A stretch of 64,000 nucleotides of DNA from an uncultured Mucilaginibacter sp. (GCA_913775265.1 CAJYJH010000064.1:1-64000), one strand, 5' to 3'; counted from the first letter of the stretch, positions 26,880-37,130 are shown. The notes: generated from the sequence alone by a model not told the origin. Made by a program: numbers and translations.

Positions 26880-27944
26880 ATGCAAATTTCGTCTTTGTCT
26901 TTGCCCTTACTGTTATTAATTTTTATTGCTGCTGCGGCTGCTATATGGTGGGCAGGCATACGGTTGTCTGAAACAACTGATGTACTGTCGGACCGGTTTC
27001 ATTTAGGGGAAGCTTTAGGTGGAACGGTCATATTGGCTATCGTTACCAACCTACCCGAGATTGCTATCACCGTGAGTGCTGCCATAAAAGGTAGTTTAGA
27101 TTTAGCCACCGGAAACATATTAGGCGGCATTGCGCTGCAAACGGTGGTTCTGGTGGTTTTGGATGCTTTTGGTTTAGGCAAAAAGGGAGCGCTCACTTTT
27201 GTGGCATCCTCCATGACGCTACTGCTCGAAGCCCTTGCTGTAGCCGCTATTTTGACGTTGGTTGTTGTAGGGCATCAATTACCAGCTAATATTGCCGTAT
27301 TGGGCATCTCGCCGGCCAGCTTGATGATTGTTTTGGTTTGGGTGGTAAGCTTGTTACTGGTTAGCAAAGCAGGAAAAGGACTGCCCTGGAAGAAGGTAAC
27401 ATCAAATCAGAGCGACGACGCAAAAGAAACCGATAATTCAAAAAAGCCTGAGAAAAAGAAGGACTCGGATCAATCCATAGCCAAGGTAATTGGCCTGTTT
27501 CTGTTCTGTGCGGTGCTGACGCTCGTAGCCGGTATAGGGCTCGAGATGAGCGGCGAGGCATTGGCAAAACAAATACACCTGGATGGATTGGTATTTGGAG
27601 CAACTATAATGGCCTTAGCCACCTCTCTTCCTGAGATTTCTACCGGTCTGGCAGCTATCAAAATTGGAGATTTTGAGCTGGCCATGAGCGACATCCTGGG
27701 TGGTAATGCATTTCTGCCGGTGCTCTTTTTGCTGGCATCCGCTATTGCTGCAAAACCGTCGCTGCCGCAGGCCCACCCATCCGATATTTATCTCACCGGC
27801 ATCGCGTTGCTGCTCACATTGATCTATAGCGTAGGACTAGTCTTCAGGTCTCCAAAACAATACTTCAACATGGGCCTGGATTCGCTCACCGTTTTGCTTG
27901 TTTACCTGTTAAGTATCGGCGGATTGTTTTTGATTGCCCGGTAA
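26880..27944 (+). CDS. CaCA family sodium/calcium-type cation antiporter
   Basis: 354 aa with about ten TM segments in two halves. Each half has one alpha-repeat: NLPEIAITVSAAIKGSLDLATG at the first and TSLPEISTGLAAIKIGDFELAMSD at the second, each with the ion-binding Glu and the following NILGG/DILGGN. A charged cytoplasmic loop (about 175-195, rich in Lys/Asp/Ser) separates them. This is the YrbG/CaxA-like architecture: exchange of Ca2+ or another cation for Na+ or H+ at the inner membrane. Start ATG 26880. Confidence 0.9.
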   Translation: MQISSLSLPLLLLIFIAAAAAIWWAGIRLSETTDVLSDRFHLGEALGGTVILAIVTNLPEIAITVSAAIKGSLDLATGNILGGIALQTVVLVVLDAFGLGKKGALTFVASSMTLLLEALAVAAILTLVVVGHQLPANIAVLGISPASLMIVLVWVVSLLLVSKAGKGLPWKKVTSNQSDDAKETDNSKKPEKKKDSDQSIAKVIGLFLFCAVLTLVAGIGLEMSGEALAKQIHLDGLVFGATIMALATSLPEISTGLAAIKIGDFELAMSDILGGNAFLPVLFLLASAIAAKPSLPQAHPSDIYLTGIALLLTLIYSVGLVFRSPKQYFNMGLDSLTVLLVYLLSIGGLFLIAR

Positions 27945-27950
27945 AAGGTG

Positions 27951-28136
27951 CTAACAATGAATGCCAAACACATCTACCATCACATAAACAAAGATTACCC
28001 ATAAAAGCGCTAAAGACATAAAGCCGGTGAATACTTTGCCATAATCTGATAACATAAAAGACCTGAAGCCCGACTCGGGTAAAACTTTAAATACGGCATC
28101 TAAAGCTTTGTAACTAAAGAAAATAAGAGAGTGCAA
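27951..28136 (-). CDS. Possible small membrane protein or gene remnant next to a repeat
   Basis: Reading from TTG 28136 gives 61 residues with a hydrophobic helix (FTGFMSLALLWVIFVYVMVDVF) and coding-like composition. The frame stays open further upstream only through the dispersed GC hairpin starting at about 28140. The gene is either a true short ORF with a non-ATG start or the 3' remnant of a longer gene cut by the repeat. It lies 6 bases from the stop of the convergent antiporter. No family recognised. Confidence 0.35.
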   Translation of the reverse strand: MHSLIFFSYKALDAVFKVLPESGFRSFMLSDYGKVFTGFMSLALLWVIFVYVMVDVFGIHC

Positions 28137-28139
28137 GCG

Positions 28140-28540
28140 CAAAGATGCGCTGTCATAAGACCCCAGCCCCACCGCAAGGGGGAGTAGTCCCACCTAAATC
28201 CCCCCCCGGTAGGGAGGACTCTAATTGGTATGTAGGCTTTTAAATTCTGATTCTGATCAAAAAGCGCAAAGGCCCGCTGTTGCGCCCCGGCCAGCGCAAG
28301 GCTCGTGCGGCTGTGAGGTGATCGCAACAGCTAGGCCGTTATTCACATGTTGTTTGTTTTAGTTGTGTTCATGAGATCGCTGCGCTAAGTCTGTGTACTT
28401 TGTGGCTATGACAAAGTACCAGCATCCGCGGCAAATGAGCGGACTGAACTAAGTAAATAATCACATACGTTAGTTAAAAACGCACAATCCTCAATTACCG
28501 CAAGTATCAGGATCTCTCACTATCGTTCGAGATGACAGCG
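28140..28540 (-). repeat. Structured interspersed repeat, copy 3 with GC hairpins
   Basis: Minus-orientation copy. GC hairpin remnants lie at 28170-28225. HP1 is AAAGGCC 28268-28274 plus GCTGTTGCG 28276-28284, pairing with CGCAACAGC 28323-28331 plus GGCC 28334-28337. The linker 28354-28394 is almost identical to copy 1 (GTGTTCATGAGATCGCTGCG). HP2 is 28395-28403 / 28411-28419 around GGCTATG. HP3 is CCGC 28426-28429 / GCGG 28439-28442. REP-A follows at 28499-28540. This accounts for most of the gene-free 28140-28583 stretch; the remainder (28541-28583) is the CATTCACTCATT tail repeat. Confidence 0.85.
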
Positions 28541-28583
28541 TAAAACCCATTTACTCATTCAAAACATTCACTCATTAACATCA

Positions 28584-30995
28584 CTACTCATTCTTAATCG
28601 CCCTTACCGGATTAGCCAGCGCTGCCTTAACCGATTGCCAGCTGATAGCCGTTAAAGCAATAAACAGCGCAATGGCTGCCGTAGCTACAAATATGCCCGG
28701 ACTAATAGCTATCCGGTAGGCAAAATCATTCAACCAGCGGTTCATTACCAGCAGGCAAAGCGGTACGGCTATCACAATGGCAATCACTACCAGGCGCATA
28801 AAATCTTTGGCAATGAGTACCACAATGTTGGCTACCGAGGCACCTAACACCTTGCGGATGCCGATCTCTTTAGTGCGTTGCTGTGCGGTAAACGTAGCCA
28901 GGCCAAACAAACCTAAGCAGGCAATAAAAATAGCCAGGAATGAGAATAGCGAAAACAGGTATCCAAAGTGCTGCTCAGACTGGTACTGCTGGTTAAACTG
29001 CTGGTCTAAAAAGTAATACAAAAAAGGGCGTTGCGGAGCTACCGACTTCCATGTTTTTTCGATGGCGGCTACGGTCGAGGCTACGTTGTTGCCCTTAACA
29101 GATACCACTATGCGGTTAAGATCATCAGGCATACCGTAGCGCAGTGCCAAGGGCTCTACCTTGGTATGCAGCGAGCGGAAATGAAAATCTTTCACCACGC
29201 CGATGATGGTGCCCTGGCGTCCCCACTGGGCAAACTTTTTGCCCACGGCATCGGCCGGGTTGCGGTAGCCGTAAAGCCTGGCGGTAGCTTCGTTGATCAA
29301 CAGCGCCTGGGTACTGTCGGTCAGGAAATTACGTGAGTAATTGCGACCGGCTGCCATGGGTATTTGCAGGGTAGGGATGAAGTCAAAATCTACTTCGTAA
29401 ATCAGCGGATTTTTGTTCATCATCGTGCCGTTAGCAGTTTCAATATTAGTACCTGCATTGGGTAAAAATTCGCCGGGCACGGCACGCGATGCACCCACCG
29501 AGCCCACGCCGGGCTGGTTAGCAATAGAATGTTTGATAGACTCAATATTTTTTGCAACCTGATTGTCGCCCTCAAAATTGATTACCAGCATTTGGTCTTT
29601 TTTAAACCCTAAATCATGGTTGTTTAAGTAGCGTAGTTCGGCATAAACTATAATGGTACCCGCAATCAGTGTAATCGAAAGCGTAAACTGAAAAACTACT
29701 AATGCCTTGCGCAGCGACATACTACCACGTGACGGCTTTACCGTACCCTTAAGCACAGCCACCGGCCTGAAACGCGATAAAAACCAGGCAGGATAAGTGC
29801 CAGCTAACAAGCCGGTGATGATAATTAACACTGCCGCCCACCAGGCAAAATGCCCGCTAAATAAGCTGTTTGGTGCAAAAGCCTTGCCCGACAGCTGGCT
29901 CACCACAGGCAAAGCCAGTTTAGTAAACAACACGGCCGCTACACCAGCAACCAGCGCAATAATGAACGACTCGAGCAAAAACTGCCGGCGCAGGGCTGAT
30001 GGTGTTACGCCCAGCACTTTACGCACGCCTACCTCTTTGGCTCTTTCGAGCGAGCGGGCGGTGGATAGGTTCATGAAGTTTACACAAGCAATCAATAAAA
30101 TAATAACACCAATGCACGAAAACAGGTAGATGTTAAGCATGCTGCCCACCGGTCCGGGCTGCCTCTGGGCTTTAGAGTGCAGGTAGGCGTTATCCAGCGG
30201 TTCAAAGGCAATGGAGTAGCCAGGATCGTTAGGGTTGTGGCGCTTTAAAAATGCGGCGGCGCCAGCTTGCATAGGCTCAATGCGGGCATTGGGCTTCAGC
30301 AATACATAAGTGTAAAAATCGACATAGCCCCATTCGGGGAATGCAAAAGCCTGCCACTTGCGGGCCGTAGCCATGGAAATTAGTCCGTTAAAGGTAACCT
30401 GCGAGTTAGACGGCACGTTTTGCACCACGCCGGTAACCATCAAAGTTTCACTGTTGTCGGCTTTTATGGTTTGGCCTACCGCATTGGCGTTGCCAAACAG
30501 CTTATGCGCTGTTTCTTCGGTTAAAACAATACTGTAAGGGGCGGTTAAGGCGGTGCGGGCATCGCCGTATAACAGCTTCCAACTAAATACCTTGAATACC
30601 GTCGAATCAGCACAAATTAGGTTATCCTGCTGTATGCGCTTGTCGCCGGTTTGCAGCAGCAGGCTGATGGGGCTCATCATCTGCGCAATTTGCTCTACCT
30701 CTGGAAAGTCGGCCTTAAGGGCAGGGCCCACCGGTGCGCAACCCCAAACCTGGTAGTCCTGGGGGGCGGGAGCAATAGGCTTCTGGCCTTTCTCTACCGC
30801 ACGATAAGTTTGCAATACACGATAAATGCGCTCATGATTGGCGTGGTAACGATCAAACGATAGCTCGTGTTTAATATATAATGCAATAAGCAGGCAGCAG
30901 GCCATGCCAATGGCCAAACCGGCAATATTAATAAAGCTATAAAACTTGCGTTTAAGCAAGTTGCGGCTGGCTATGCGTAAAAAGTGTTTAAACAT
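28584..30995 (-). CDS. MacB/FtsX-like ABC transporter permease
   Basis: 803 aa from ATG 30995 (MFKHFLRIASRNLLKRKFYS). An N-terminal TM segment (about 22-42) is followed by a MacB periplasmic core domain (about 60-260), an FtsX block of three TMs (about 285-410), a new TM with a second periplasmic domain (about 425-665), and a final FtsX block with QQRTKEIGIRKVLGAS. This double-FtsX form of about 800 residues is common and strongly amplified in Sphingobacteriaceae. No ATPase gene is adjacent, so it depends on one elsewhere. Substrate unknown; MacB-type systems transmit force to periplasmic partners rather than moving solutes. Confidence 0.9.
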   Translation of the reverse strand: MFKHFLRIASRNLLKRKFYSFINIAGLAIGMACCLLIALYIKHELSFDRYHANHERIYRVLQTYRAVEKGQKPIAPAPQDYQVWGCAPVGPALKADFPEVEQIAQMMSPISLLLQTGDKRIQQDNLICADSTVFKVFSWKLLYGDARTALTAPYSIVLTEETAHKLFGNANAVGQTIKADNSETLMVTGVVQNVPSNSQVTFNGLISMATARKWQAFAFPEWGYVDFYTYVLLKPNARIEPMQAGAAAFLKRHNPNDPGYSIAFEPLDNAYLHSKAQRQPGPVGSMLNIYLFSCIGVIILLIACVNFMNLSTARSLERAKEVGVRKVLGVTPSALRRQFLLESFIIALVAGVAAVLFTKLALPVVSQLSGKAFAPNSLFSGHFAWWAAVLIIITGLLAGTYPAWFLSRFRPVAVLKGTVKPSRGSMSLRKALVVFQFTLSITLIAGTIIVYAELRYLNNHDLGFKKDQMLVINFEGDNQVAKNIESIKHSIANQPGVGSVGASRAVPGEFLPNAGTNIETANGTMMNKNPLIYEVDFDFIPTLQIPMAAGRNYSRNFLTDSTQALLINEATARLYGYRNPADAVGKKFAQWGRQGTIIGVVKDFHFRSLHTKVEPLALRYGMPDDLNRIVVSVKGNNVASTVAAIEKTWKSVAPQRPFLYYFLDQQFNQQYQSEQHFGYLFSLFSFLAIFIACLGLFGLATFTAQQRTKEIGIRKVLGASVANIVVLIAKDFMRLVVIAIVIAVPLCLLVMNRWLNDFAYRIAISPGIFVATAAIALFIALTAISWQSVKAALANPVRAIKNE

Positions 30996-31129
30996 AAGGC
31001 ATCGAAGTATACCCACATAAACCTAAAATATGATGCCAGTAGTTAACGTGCTGATTGACAGTGCATATTAAACGAAATATGTACGTTATCGGACGGTTGC
31101 GCAGTACGCTTGCGGACAGAAGCGGGGGG

Positions 31130-31300
31130 ATTAAGAGCCGAGAGCTAAGAGACAAGAACCAAGAGCTAAGACCCAAGAACCAAGATTTTTAGACAAAAAG
31201 TATTCACCCACTCATAGCGTTCGATTTGCTCACCTGCACATTTGCATATCAAAAACATTCGCTCATTCAAAAATCACTCATTCATTTATTGGTGTCCCCA
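31130..31300. repeat. Dispersed 'AACCAAG / CATTCACTC' tail repeat
   Basis: Tandem-like AGAACCAAGAGCTAAGA units (31131-31185) are followed by CACCTGCACATTTGCATATC (31231-31250) and CATTCACTCATTC-like runs. The same elements in the opposite orientation occur at 63125-63275. A shorter version lies at 58801-58850. It shows no coding character. Confidence 0.65.
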
Positions 31301-32054
31301 ACGGCTAAGCCTGTAAAATATTTTCTGCCTCTAATGTTATTCTTAAAAGTTTCTAATAACTCATCTGCATTTTAGAGGTGTCAGAGATAGTTTTTTACCT
31401 GTAGAACATATAGTTATAAAAATAGTCAATGATAATATAGTATACAAATTGGATAAAAAACGCAATTAAATAGGTAGTCCGATTTCGGAAGTTTGCTATT
31501 AACAAACACACTTAACCAATTTATAAACCAATTGAAACTTTTGTAAATCAATAAGTTTTAAATTTTTAAATTATTGTTGGACTTAAAAAATCCGAACGGC
31601 CACTCTTTGCTTCATATTGTACAATGTTGTCTTTTGGAGTTTTGGATTTGGGAATAAGATTATTGGCTCCGGCAAGCGTTAAATCCGATCTGTATGAGAA
31701 AAAAATTACTTATCCCTCCGCAAAAAATCTTCGATAAAGTCGGGGCCTTACCGGCTGAAATCCGAAAGCGCAGCTAATCAAACATCATTATTAAAAAGCC
31801 TAATGAGTTTGCCCGTTAACGGCAGGCAATGCCATGCTTTTGCCATTAAAATAGATTTAATCTCATATCAACATATTTACTTAGCCTAAACCACATCCAT
31901 TTAATTAATCCGCGTATGAAGAGAAGTTTACAAACCTGAAGAATGCATAACATCCATTTGCATTTGGCAAAAGCAATTAAAGCAAAGCCCTAAAGCCCGC
32001 GGCGCAGCCGCCACACCAATTATTTGAACCCACATTTTAACCAATTACTATTTT
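31301..32054 (+). promoter_or_regulatory. Long AT-rich leader region upstream of the SusC operon
   Basis: No gene of normal size is visible. A promoter candidate is TTTG 31606-31609, N19, then GTCTTTTG 31629-31636: the -33 element is perfect and the -7 element lacks only its TA. This would give a 5' leader of about 400 bases before SusC. Within it a 27-codon reading frame runs from ATG 31694 to TAA 31777 (MRKKLLIPPQKIFDKVGALP...), which could be a leader peptide or chance. Just before the SusC start the sequence is TTACTATTTTATG, the usual A/T-rich start context. Confidence 0.4.
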
Positions 32055-35000
32055 ATGGATCTAAATTTTTTACGCAAATTTTCGCTGCTGATGCTGCTCT
32101 GCACTTTAGCCAGCACACTTGCGCTGGCGCAAGACCGCAAAATAACGGGTAAGGTAACCGATAGTTTAGGTACGCCCATGCCCGGAGTAAACGTTGCCCT
32201 GCGCGGTGTGCCCAGCAACGTAACTACCACGGTCGATGGTTTATACACCATACAGGTGCGCTCTAACAGCGATGTATTGGTGTTTACGCACATTGGCTTT
32301 ATACGAAAGCAGGTGCCTGTGGGCAGCCAGGCACGTATTGACGTAAGCTTATCTGAAGAGCAGAACGTTCTTTCTGAAGTACTGGTTACGGTAGGTTACA
32401 CTACTAAAAAACGCTCGGAAGTGTTAGGTTCGGTAGCCACAGTTACCGGTCAGGAGCTGTTAGATATACCTGCACCCAACATCGCTGCTTCATTACGCGG
32501 GCGTGTGGCTGGTTTAGGAGTTGATCAGGCATCAGGCCGTCCGGGATCTACAGTCACACTTAATATACGTAACTCACAGGCGTCACCTACAGCAGCACAG
32601 GCTGGTGTAACCGATGAGCCGTTGTATATTATTGACAATATTACCGTTACGCGTGATGCCTTTAACGCTCTTGATGCATCACAGGTTGAAAATATTACGT
32701 TTTTAAAGGATGCTTCGGCTGCTATTTACGGTGCTGCCGGTGCAAAGGGTGTGGTATTGGTTACTACTAAACGTGGTAAGGTAGGTAAGCCAACCCTAAC
32801 TTACAACGGCTACTACGGTGTGTCAGATGCTGCACGAGTTCCTAAAATGCTGTCGGGCTATGATCATGCCTTGTTGCTTAATGATGGTTATCGCTTGTCT
32901 GGAGCTCAAGCTGCTTCTTCAAGCTTGTTTTTGCCAGAAGATTTGGAGTATATCAAAAATCTGAATTACAAAAGCTGGTACGACGAAATGTGGAAACCTG
33001 CGGTTACCCAGCGCCATAACGTAAGTATAGCAGGTGGTAGCGACCGGATAACGTTTTTTACCGGCGGCAGCTACCAAAACGAAAATGCGAACTATCCTGG
33101 TATGAAAAATGATAAGTTCAGCTTTCGCAGTGGTTTGGTTGCAACCCTGCTGGAAGGTTTAAAAGCAGATATTGCTTTTAACGTGGACTGGAACATCAGA
33201 GATGCCCAGCACGACCTGACTGACACCGATACTGAGTTTTTTCGCCGCTTAATCACCATTCCTCAATGGGTGCCCATCAGCATCAACGGGCAATACGTAA
33301 ACTATACGCAAACAGGTAGCAATATAAACCCTGCTGCTTTGGTAGAATCGGGTTATTATAACAGGCAGCGGTCTAAAGCATACCGCATCAATGCAAATTT
33401 AACTTACCAGCCAAAATTTGTTAAAGGTTTAACTGCTCGCTTCCAGATATCTCAGGGTAGCGGATCTACTAACAGCCGCCAATACAAACCTGGATACTTT
33501 ACCTATAATTTTGCCAGATTTGGTAACAACCAGGCCTTGTTAAGTGATCAGCTTACAACTACTAATGGTGCGTTTCAAAACGTTAACTCAGGCAGCCAGA
33601 TTGTAAATCCATCACTTTCCGAAAATAACAGTTACCAAGGCTTTTTAACATTGCAGTACGGCCGCACCTTTGGTAAACACACCTTCAACGCGTTGGCCGG
33701 TGGCGAGCAAACCCGCTCCAACAGCGAAATTCTGTCAGTTAACTTTGCCAATCAGCTAATCCCGGGCGGCGAGGAGTACTGGGCTTTTGATGCCTCAACC
33801 TTACGGGTACAAAGCGTTGGTCGTACACAGGCAGTAAAACGATCGTATTTCGGTCGTTTTGGTTACGATTTCGATAAAAAATACCTCATTGAAGGTGTGA
33901 TACGTGCAGATGCTTCTTCAAACTTTGCACCCGAAAACCGTTGGGGTATATTCCCAAGCATCGGATTAGGCTGGGTAGTTAGTAACGAGGAGTTTATGAA
34001 GAAGTTTAACTTTATCAACTTCCTGAAACTGAAAGCCAACGTAGGGTTAACCGGTGAGGATCGCGTAAATGACCGCCTTTGGATTGACCGGTACCAGATC
34101 GATGTAAGCAACGGTTATCTGTACGGTAGCTCTAACCAAAACAGCTTAAACCCCGGGGTGATACCTAACCGTGATATAACCTGGGAGAAAAAACGTACCA
34201 TCAACGTAGGTATCGAAACCAGCATGTTAAATAATAAACTCGATTTAACTATTGAGGGTTTCAAAAACTATAATTATGACGGTTTTGACCGTGGAGCTAA
34301 TCAGCTGTACCCGTTATATGCAGGTTTTGGCGCGCCCATAATCAACTACCGCGAAACTTACAACTGGGGTACAGAGTTTAGCATCGGCTACCGTGCAAAA
34401 GTGGGTAAAGACTGGAACATCCAGACTAATGTTAACTTCAGCTTTGGTAATTCGGTTAACGATCGTATTATTTATACGCCCGGTAACCTGATCAATAATA
34501 CGCCTCCCAACTGGCAAACTTCATTTGGTACCGATCCGCGTAAATATAACAGCAGTAACATTGGTTTAAAAACACTGGGCATGTTCAGAACCCAGGCCGA
34601 TGTGGATGCTTTTATGGCTCAAAATCCTAACTACCGGTCATATAACCTCATTCCTCAACCGGGATGGCTGTATTACGAAGATACCAACGGTGATGGTGTA
34701 GTAAATGATAATGACATGGTGCCTCTATATAATCGCAGCACTTCAATTTTTGCTCCGGGTATTACGTTAGGTGTTACTTACAAAAACTTTAATTTAAATA
34801 CCAATATCTCGGCCAGGTTTGGCGGCAAGGTGTTTTACGATAGCCAGGCCCGGGCCATACCGGCAAACAACATTAATGTGTTAGACATCTGGAAAGACCG
34901 CTGGACCATCGATAACCCGCTCGAAGGTAAGTATCCAAGGTTTGACGATCCGTCGATAAATAAAAATTCAGACTTCTGGGCAGTCGATGGTACCATGGTG

Positions 35001-35204
35001 CGCATCAACAACATGACGTTGAGTTACAAGGCACCTTTAAGCCTGGTAAGAAAATTAGGATTAAGCGGAGCCCGCATATTACTTACCGGTAACAACTTAT
35101 GGACGTTGGTAAACCCGCTTAAGTACAAAGACCCTTATACCTCCAACACCTACGATTATCCGGTTCTGCGTACCATATCTGCCGGTTTAAGTGTAAGCCT
35201 TTAA
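32055..35204 (+). CDS. SusC/RagA family TonB-linked outer-membrane protein
   Basis: 1049 aa. Signal peptide (1-25, ends LALAQ), carboxypeptidase-regulatory-like domain with KVTDSLGTPMPGVNVALRGV, then the SusC plug with DEPLYIIDNITVTRD, ENITFLKDASAAIYGAAGAKG and VVLVTTKRGK. A long barrel follows, ending ISAGLSVSL. There is no STN domain, so it is not expected to signal to a FecR protein. It forms the nutrient-import complex with the SusD-like lipoprotein encoded 11 bases downstream. The substrate (glycan or peptide) cannot be deduced; no CAZyme lies in the operon. Confidence 0.95.
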   Translation: MDLNFLRKFSLLMLLCTLASTLALAQDRKITGKVTDSLGTPMPGVNVALRGVPSNVTTTVDGLYTIQVRSNSDVLVFTHIGFIRKQVPVGSQARIDVSLSEEQNVLSEVLVTVGYTTKKRSEVLGSVATVTGQELLDIPAPNIAASLRGRVAGLGVDQASGRPGSTVTLNIRNSQASPTAAQAGVTDEPLYIIDNITVTRDAFNALDASQVENITFLKDASAAIYGAAGAKGVVLVTTKRGKVGKPTLTYNGYYGVSDAARVPKMLSGYDHALLLNDGYRLSGAQAASSSLFLPEDLEYIKNLNYKSWYDEMWKPAVTQRHNVSIAGGSDRITFFTGGSYQNENANYPGMKNDKFSFRSGLVATLLEGLKADIAFNVDWNIRDAQHDLTDTDTEFFRRLITIPQWVPISINGQYVNYTQTGSNINPAALVESGYYNRQRSKAYRINANLTYQPKFVKGLTARFQISQGSGSTNSRQYKPGYFTYNFARFGNNQALLSDQLTTTNGAFQNVNSGSQIVNPSLSENNSYQGFLTLQYGRTFGKHTFNALAGGEQTRSNSEILSVNFANQLIPGGEEYWAFDASTLRVQSVGRTQAVKRSYFGRFGYDFDKKYLIEGVIRADASSNFAPENRWGIFPSIGLGWVVSNEEFMKKFNFINFLKLKANVGLTGEDRVNDRLWIDRYQIDVSNGYLYGSSNQNSLNPGVIPNRDITWEKKRTINVGIETSMLNNKLDLTIEGFKNYNYDGFDRGANQLYPLYAGFGAPIINYRETYNWGTEFSIGYRAKVGKDWNIQTNVNFSFGNSVNDRIIYTPGNLINNTPPNWQTSFGTDPRKYNSSNIGLKTLGMFRTQADVDAFMAQNPNYRSYNLIPQPGWLYYEDTNGDGVVNDNDMVPLYNRSTSIFAPGITLGVTYKNFNLNTNISARFGGKVFYDSQARAIPANNINVLDIWKDRWTIDNPLEGKYPRFDDPSINKNSDFWAVDGTMVRINNMTLSYKAPLSLVRKLGLSGARILLTGNNLWTLVNPLKYKDPYTSNTYDYPVLRTISAGLSVSL

Positions 35205-35215
35205 TATTTTGAGTA

Positions 35216-37084
35216 ATGATTAAGCAAGTAAAAAATAATATAAGAAAATCTGTTTTGATTTTAGCACTGGCAGCCTGTTTGCCGGCCTGCACCAAAAACG
35301 ATGACTTTTTCAATCTGCGAGATACTGCCGGTATAGATGCCGCTATATGGAGCACCGATGGTGCTGTGCAGTTACACCTTAACCGGGTTTACGATGTAGT
35401 GGTGCCGAGCTTTCCGTTCCAGGTAATACCGGATCGCGGACAGGTACACCTGGCCAGCGACGAAAACTATTTCCCGGATGGCGAAGAGTGGGCGTTGGCA
35501 GCCTTAGGTATGCGTGGCGTTTTAGGAAACAACGATGTTAGGTATGTAGGTAACCGATATACCGGCAACAACGGCGATAACCGCTATTTTGACATCAGTC
35601 GCTGCAACCAGGCTATTACTAACATCCCATTGGGTACATTGCCGCAAAACGTGCAGCGCACCTATTTAGGGCAATATTACGCCTTGCGGGCTATGGTTTA
35701 TTTTGAGCTGGTAAAAGTATATGGTGGTGTGCCCATTATTTTAGACCCGCAAACACCCGAAAATCTGTACCTGGGCGGCCGTAAAAGTGCCAAAGAATGC
35801 TTTGACCAGATCATCAGCGATTTAAATAATGCCATTACTATGTTGCAGGGTTTCAACCCCGGTGATGGCGATGGCCGTGGTAAAATGACCAGTTTAATTG
35901 CCAGCTGCATCAAAGCTAAGGCGTTAATGTACTGGGCAAGTCCGCAGTTCAATCCAAGTAACGATGCTACCCGCTGGCAAACTGCTCTACAAGCAAACAA
36001 AGAGGCTTACGACCTTTGTTTAGCCGCCGGTAAAAAGTTGATGGCCAATTACGGAGAGATTTTCCAGACTGAGGGAACTACCAATACGGAAGCTATTTTA
36101 GTACGCACATTTTCGCCAACCATTGAGCGCAGAGGGCATGATGGTGAGCGCCGTGCAAGGCCCTCATCAGAGGGAGGCTCTGCTTACAAGGGTTACATAG
36201 CTACTAAAAAGCTGTTAGATACCTATCCGATGCGCGATGGTAACGTGCGGGGCGCATCAACTCAGTTTGCGTATGATGATGTGATGTTTTGGGTAAACCG
36301 CGATCCGCGCTTTGATGCTACTATTGCCTATAACGGCAGCAACTGGCCGCTAAGCGGTAACAACAACCGCAAGCAGTGGACTTATAACACCGCTGTAGGC
36401 GAAAGTAACGGTAACGGTACATATTGTAAACGTTTTAGTACGCCTGGTTTAGCTGTGGGCAATGTGCCGTACTCAAACAACATTGGCGGCAGCGGCATGG
36501 ACTGGATTGAGTTGCGCCTGGCCGAAGTGATGCTAAATTATGCCGACTGTTTAAACGAAACCGGCAACCTAACCGGTGCTAAAGATATGGTGAGGCAAAT
36601 ACGCGTAAGGGCAGGCATTGTAGCCGGTAACGGCGGTAATGATTATGGCCTGGGTGTGGTAACCGGCCGCGACCAGATGCGCACTCTGTTGTTAAACGAA
36701 CGCATGATTGAGTTTGCGTTTGAAAATAAGCGTAATGCCGATTTGCGCAGAACCCGCCAGATGCACCTGCTAACCGGTCAGATGCAAAAAATTGAGATCA
36801 ACCTGGTTAATCCTCCGCAGGGTACTAATTTAAGAGACAAAGGGGTTTTAGAGGCAGTTGACGCCGCTGGTGTGGCATTCAGAGATAAGCTTAACATTAA
36901 TGATAAAACTACCTATCTGCGTTATTTCCGCCCTTACACCATTGTAACCAATACCCAGTACTCTAACTATTCGGTGCCCGAGTTTCATTATTTCTACACC
37001 TTCCATGATGATTTTGTAAATAATGGAGCCAATATCGATCCAACCATTGGCTGGGCCGGCGGCACGTTCGACCCATTGAAGTAA
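35216..37084 (+). CDS. RagB/SusD family nutrient-binding lipoprotein
   Basis: 622 aa. The signal peptide ends at the lipobox LPAC (MIKQVKNNIRKSVLILALAACLPAC), giving Cys25. The SusD TPR-helical region shows CNQAITNIP, YYALRAMVYFELVKVYGGVPII and, at the C-terminal side, ELRLAEVMLNYADCLNETG and LLNERMIEFAFENKRNADLRR. It is the surface lid and binding partner of the SusC protein. Translation from ATG 35216 follows SusC closely, indicating one transcript. Confidence 0.94.
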   Translation: MIKQVKNNIRKSVLILALAACLPACTKNDDFFNLRDTAGIDAAIWSTDGAVQLHLNRVYDVVVPSFPFQVIPDRGQVHLASDENYFPDGEEWALAALGMRGVLGNNDVRYVGNRYTGNNGDNRYFDISRCNQAITNIPLGTLPQNVQRTYLGQYYALRAMVYFELVKVYGGVPIILDPQTPENLYLGGRKSAKECFDQIISDLNNAITMLQGFNPGDGDGRGKMTSLIASCIKAKALMYWASPQFNPSNDATRWQTALQANKEAYDLCLAAGKKLMANYGEIFQTEGTTNTEAILVRTFSPTIERRGHDGERRARPSSEGGSAYKGYIATKKLLDTYPMRDGNVRGASTQFAYDDVMFWVNRDPRFDATIAYNGSNWPLSGNNNRKQWTYNTAVGESNGNGTYCKRFSTPGLAVGNVPYSNNIGGSGMDWIELRLAEVMLNYADCLNETGNLTGAKDMVRQIRVRAGIVAGNGGNDYGLGVVTGRDQMRTLLLNERMIEFAFENKRNADLRRTRQMHLLTGQMQKIEINLVNPPQGTNLRDKGVLEAVDAAGVAFRDKLNINDKTTYLRYFRPYTIVTNTQYSNYSVPEFHYFYTFHDDFVNNGANIDPTIGWAGGTFDPLK

Positions 37085-37130
37085 GCAAGGTGTACAGGTA
37101 TCAATTAAAATTGATTTTAACGACTCAACA

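Noticed and set aside
31999..32020. GC-rich palindrome-like GCGGCGCAGCCGCC before SusC as terminator or operator
   Set aside because: Short stem without a T-run; could be chance.
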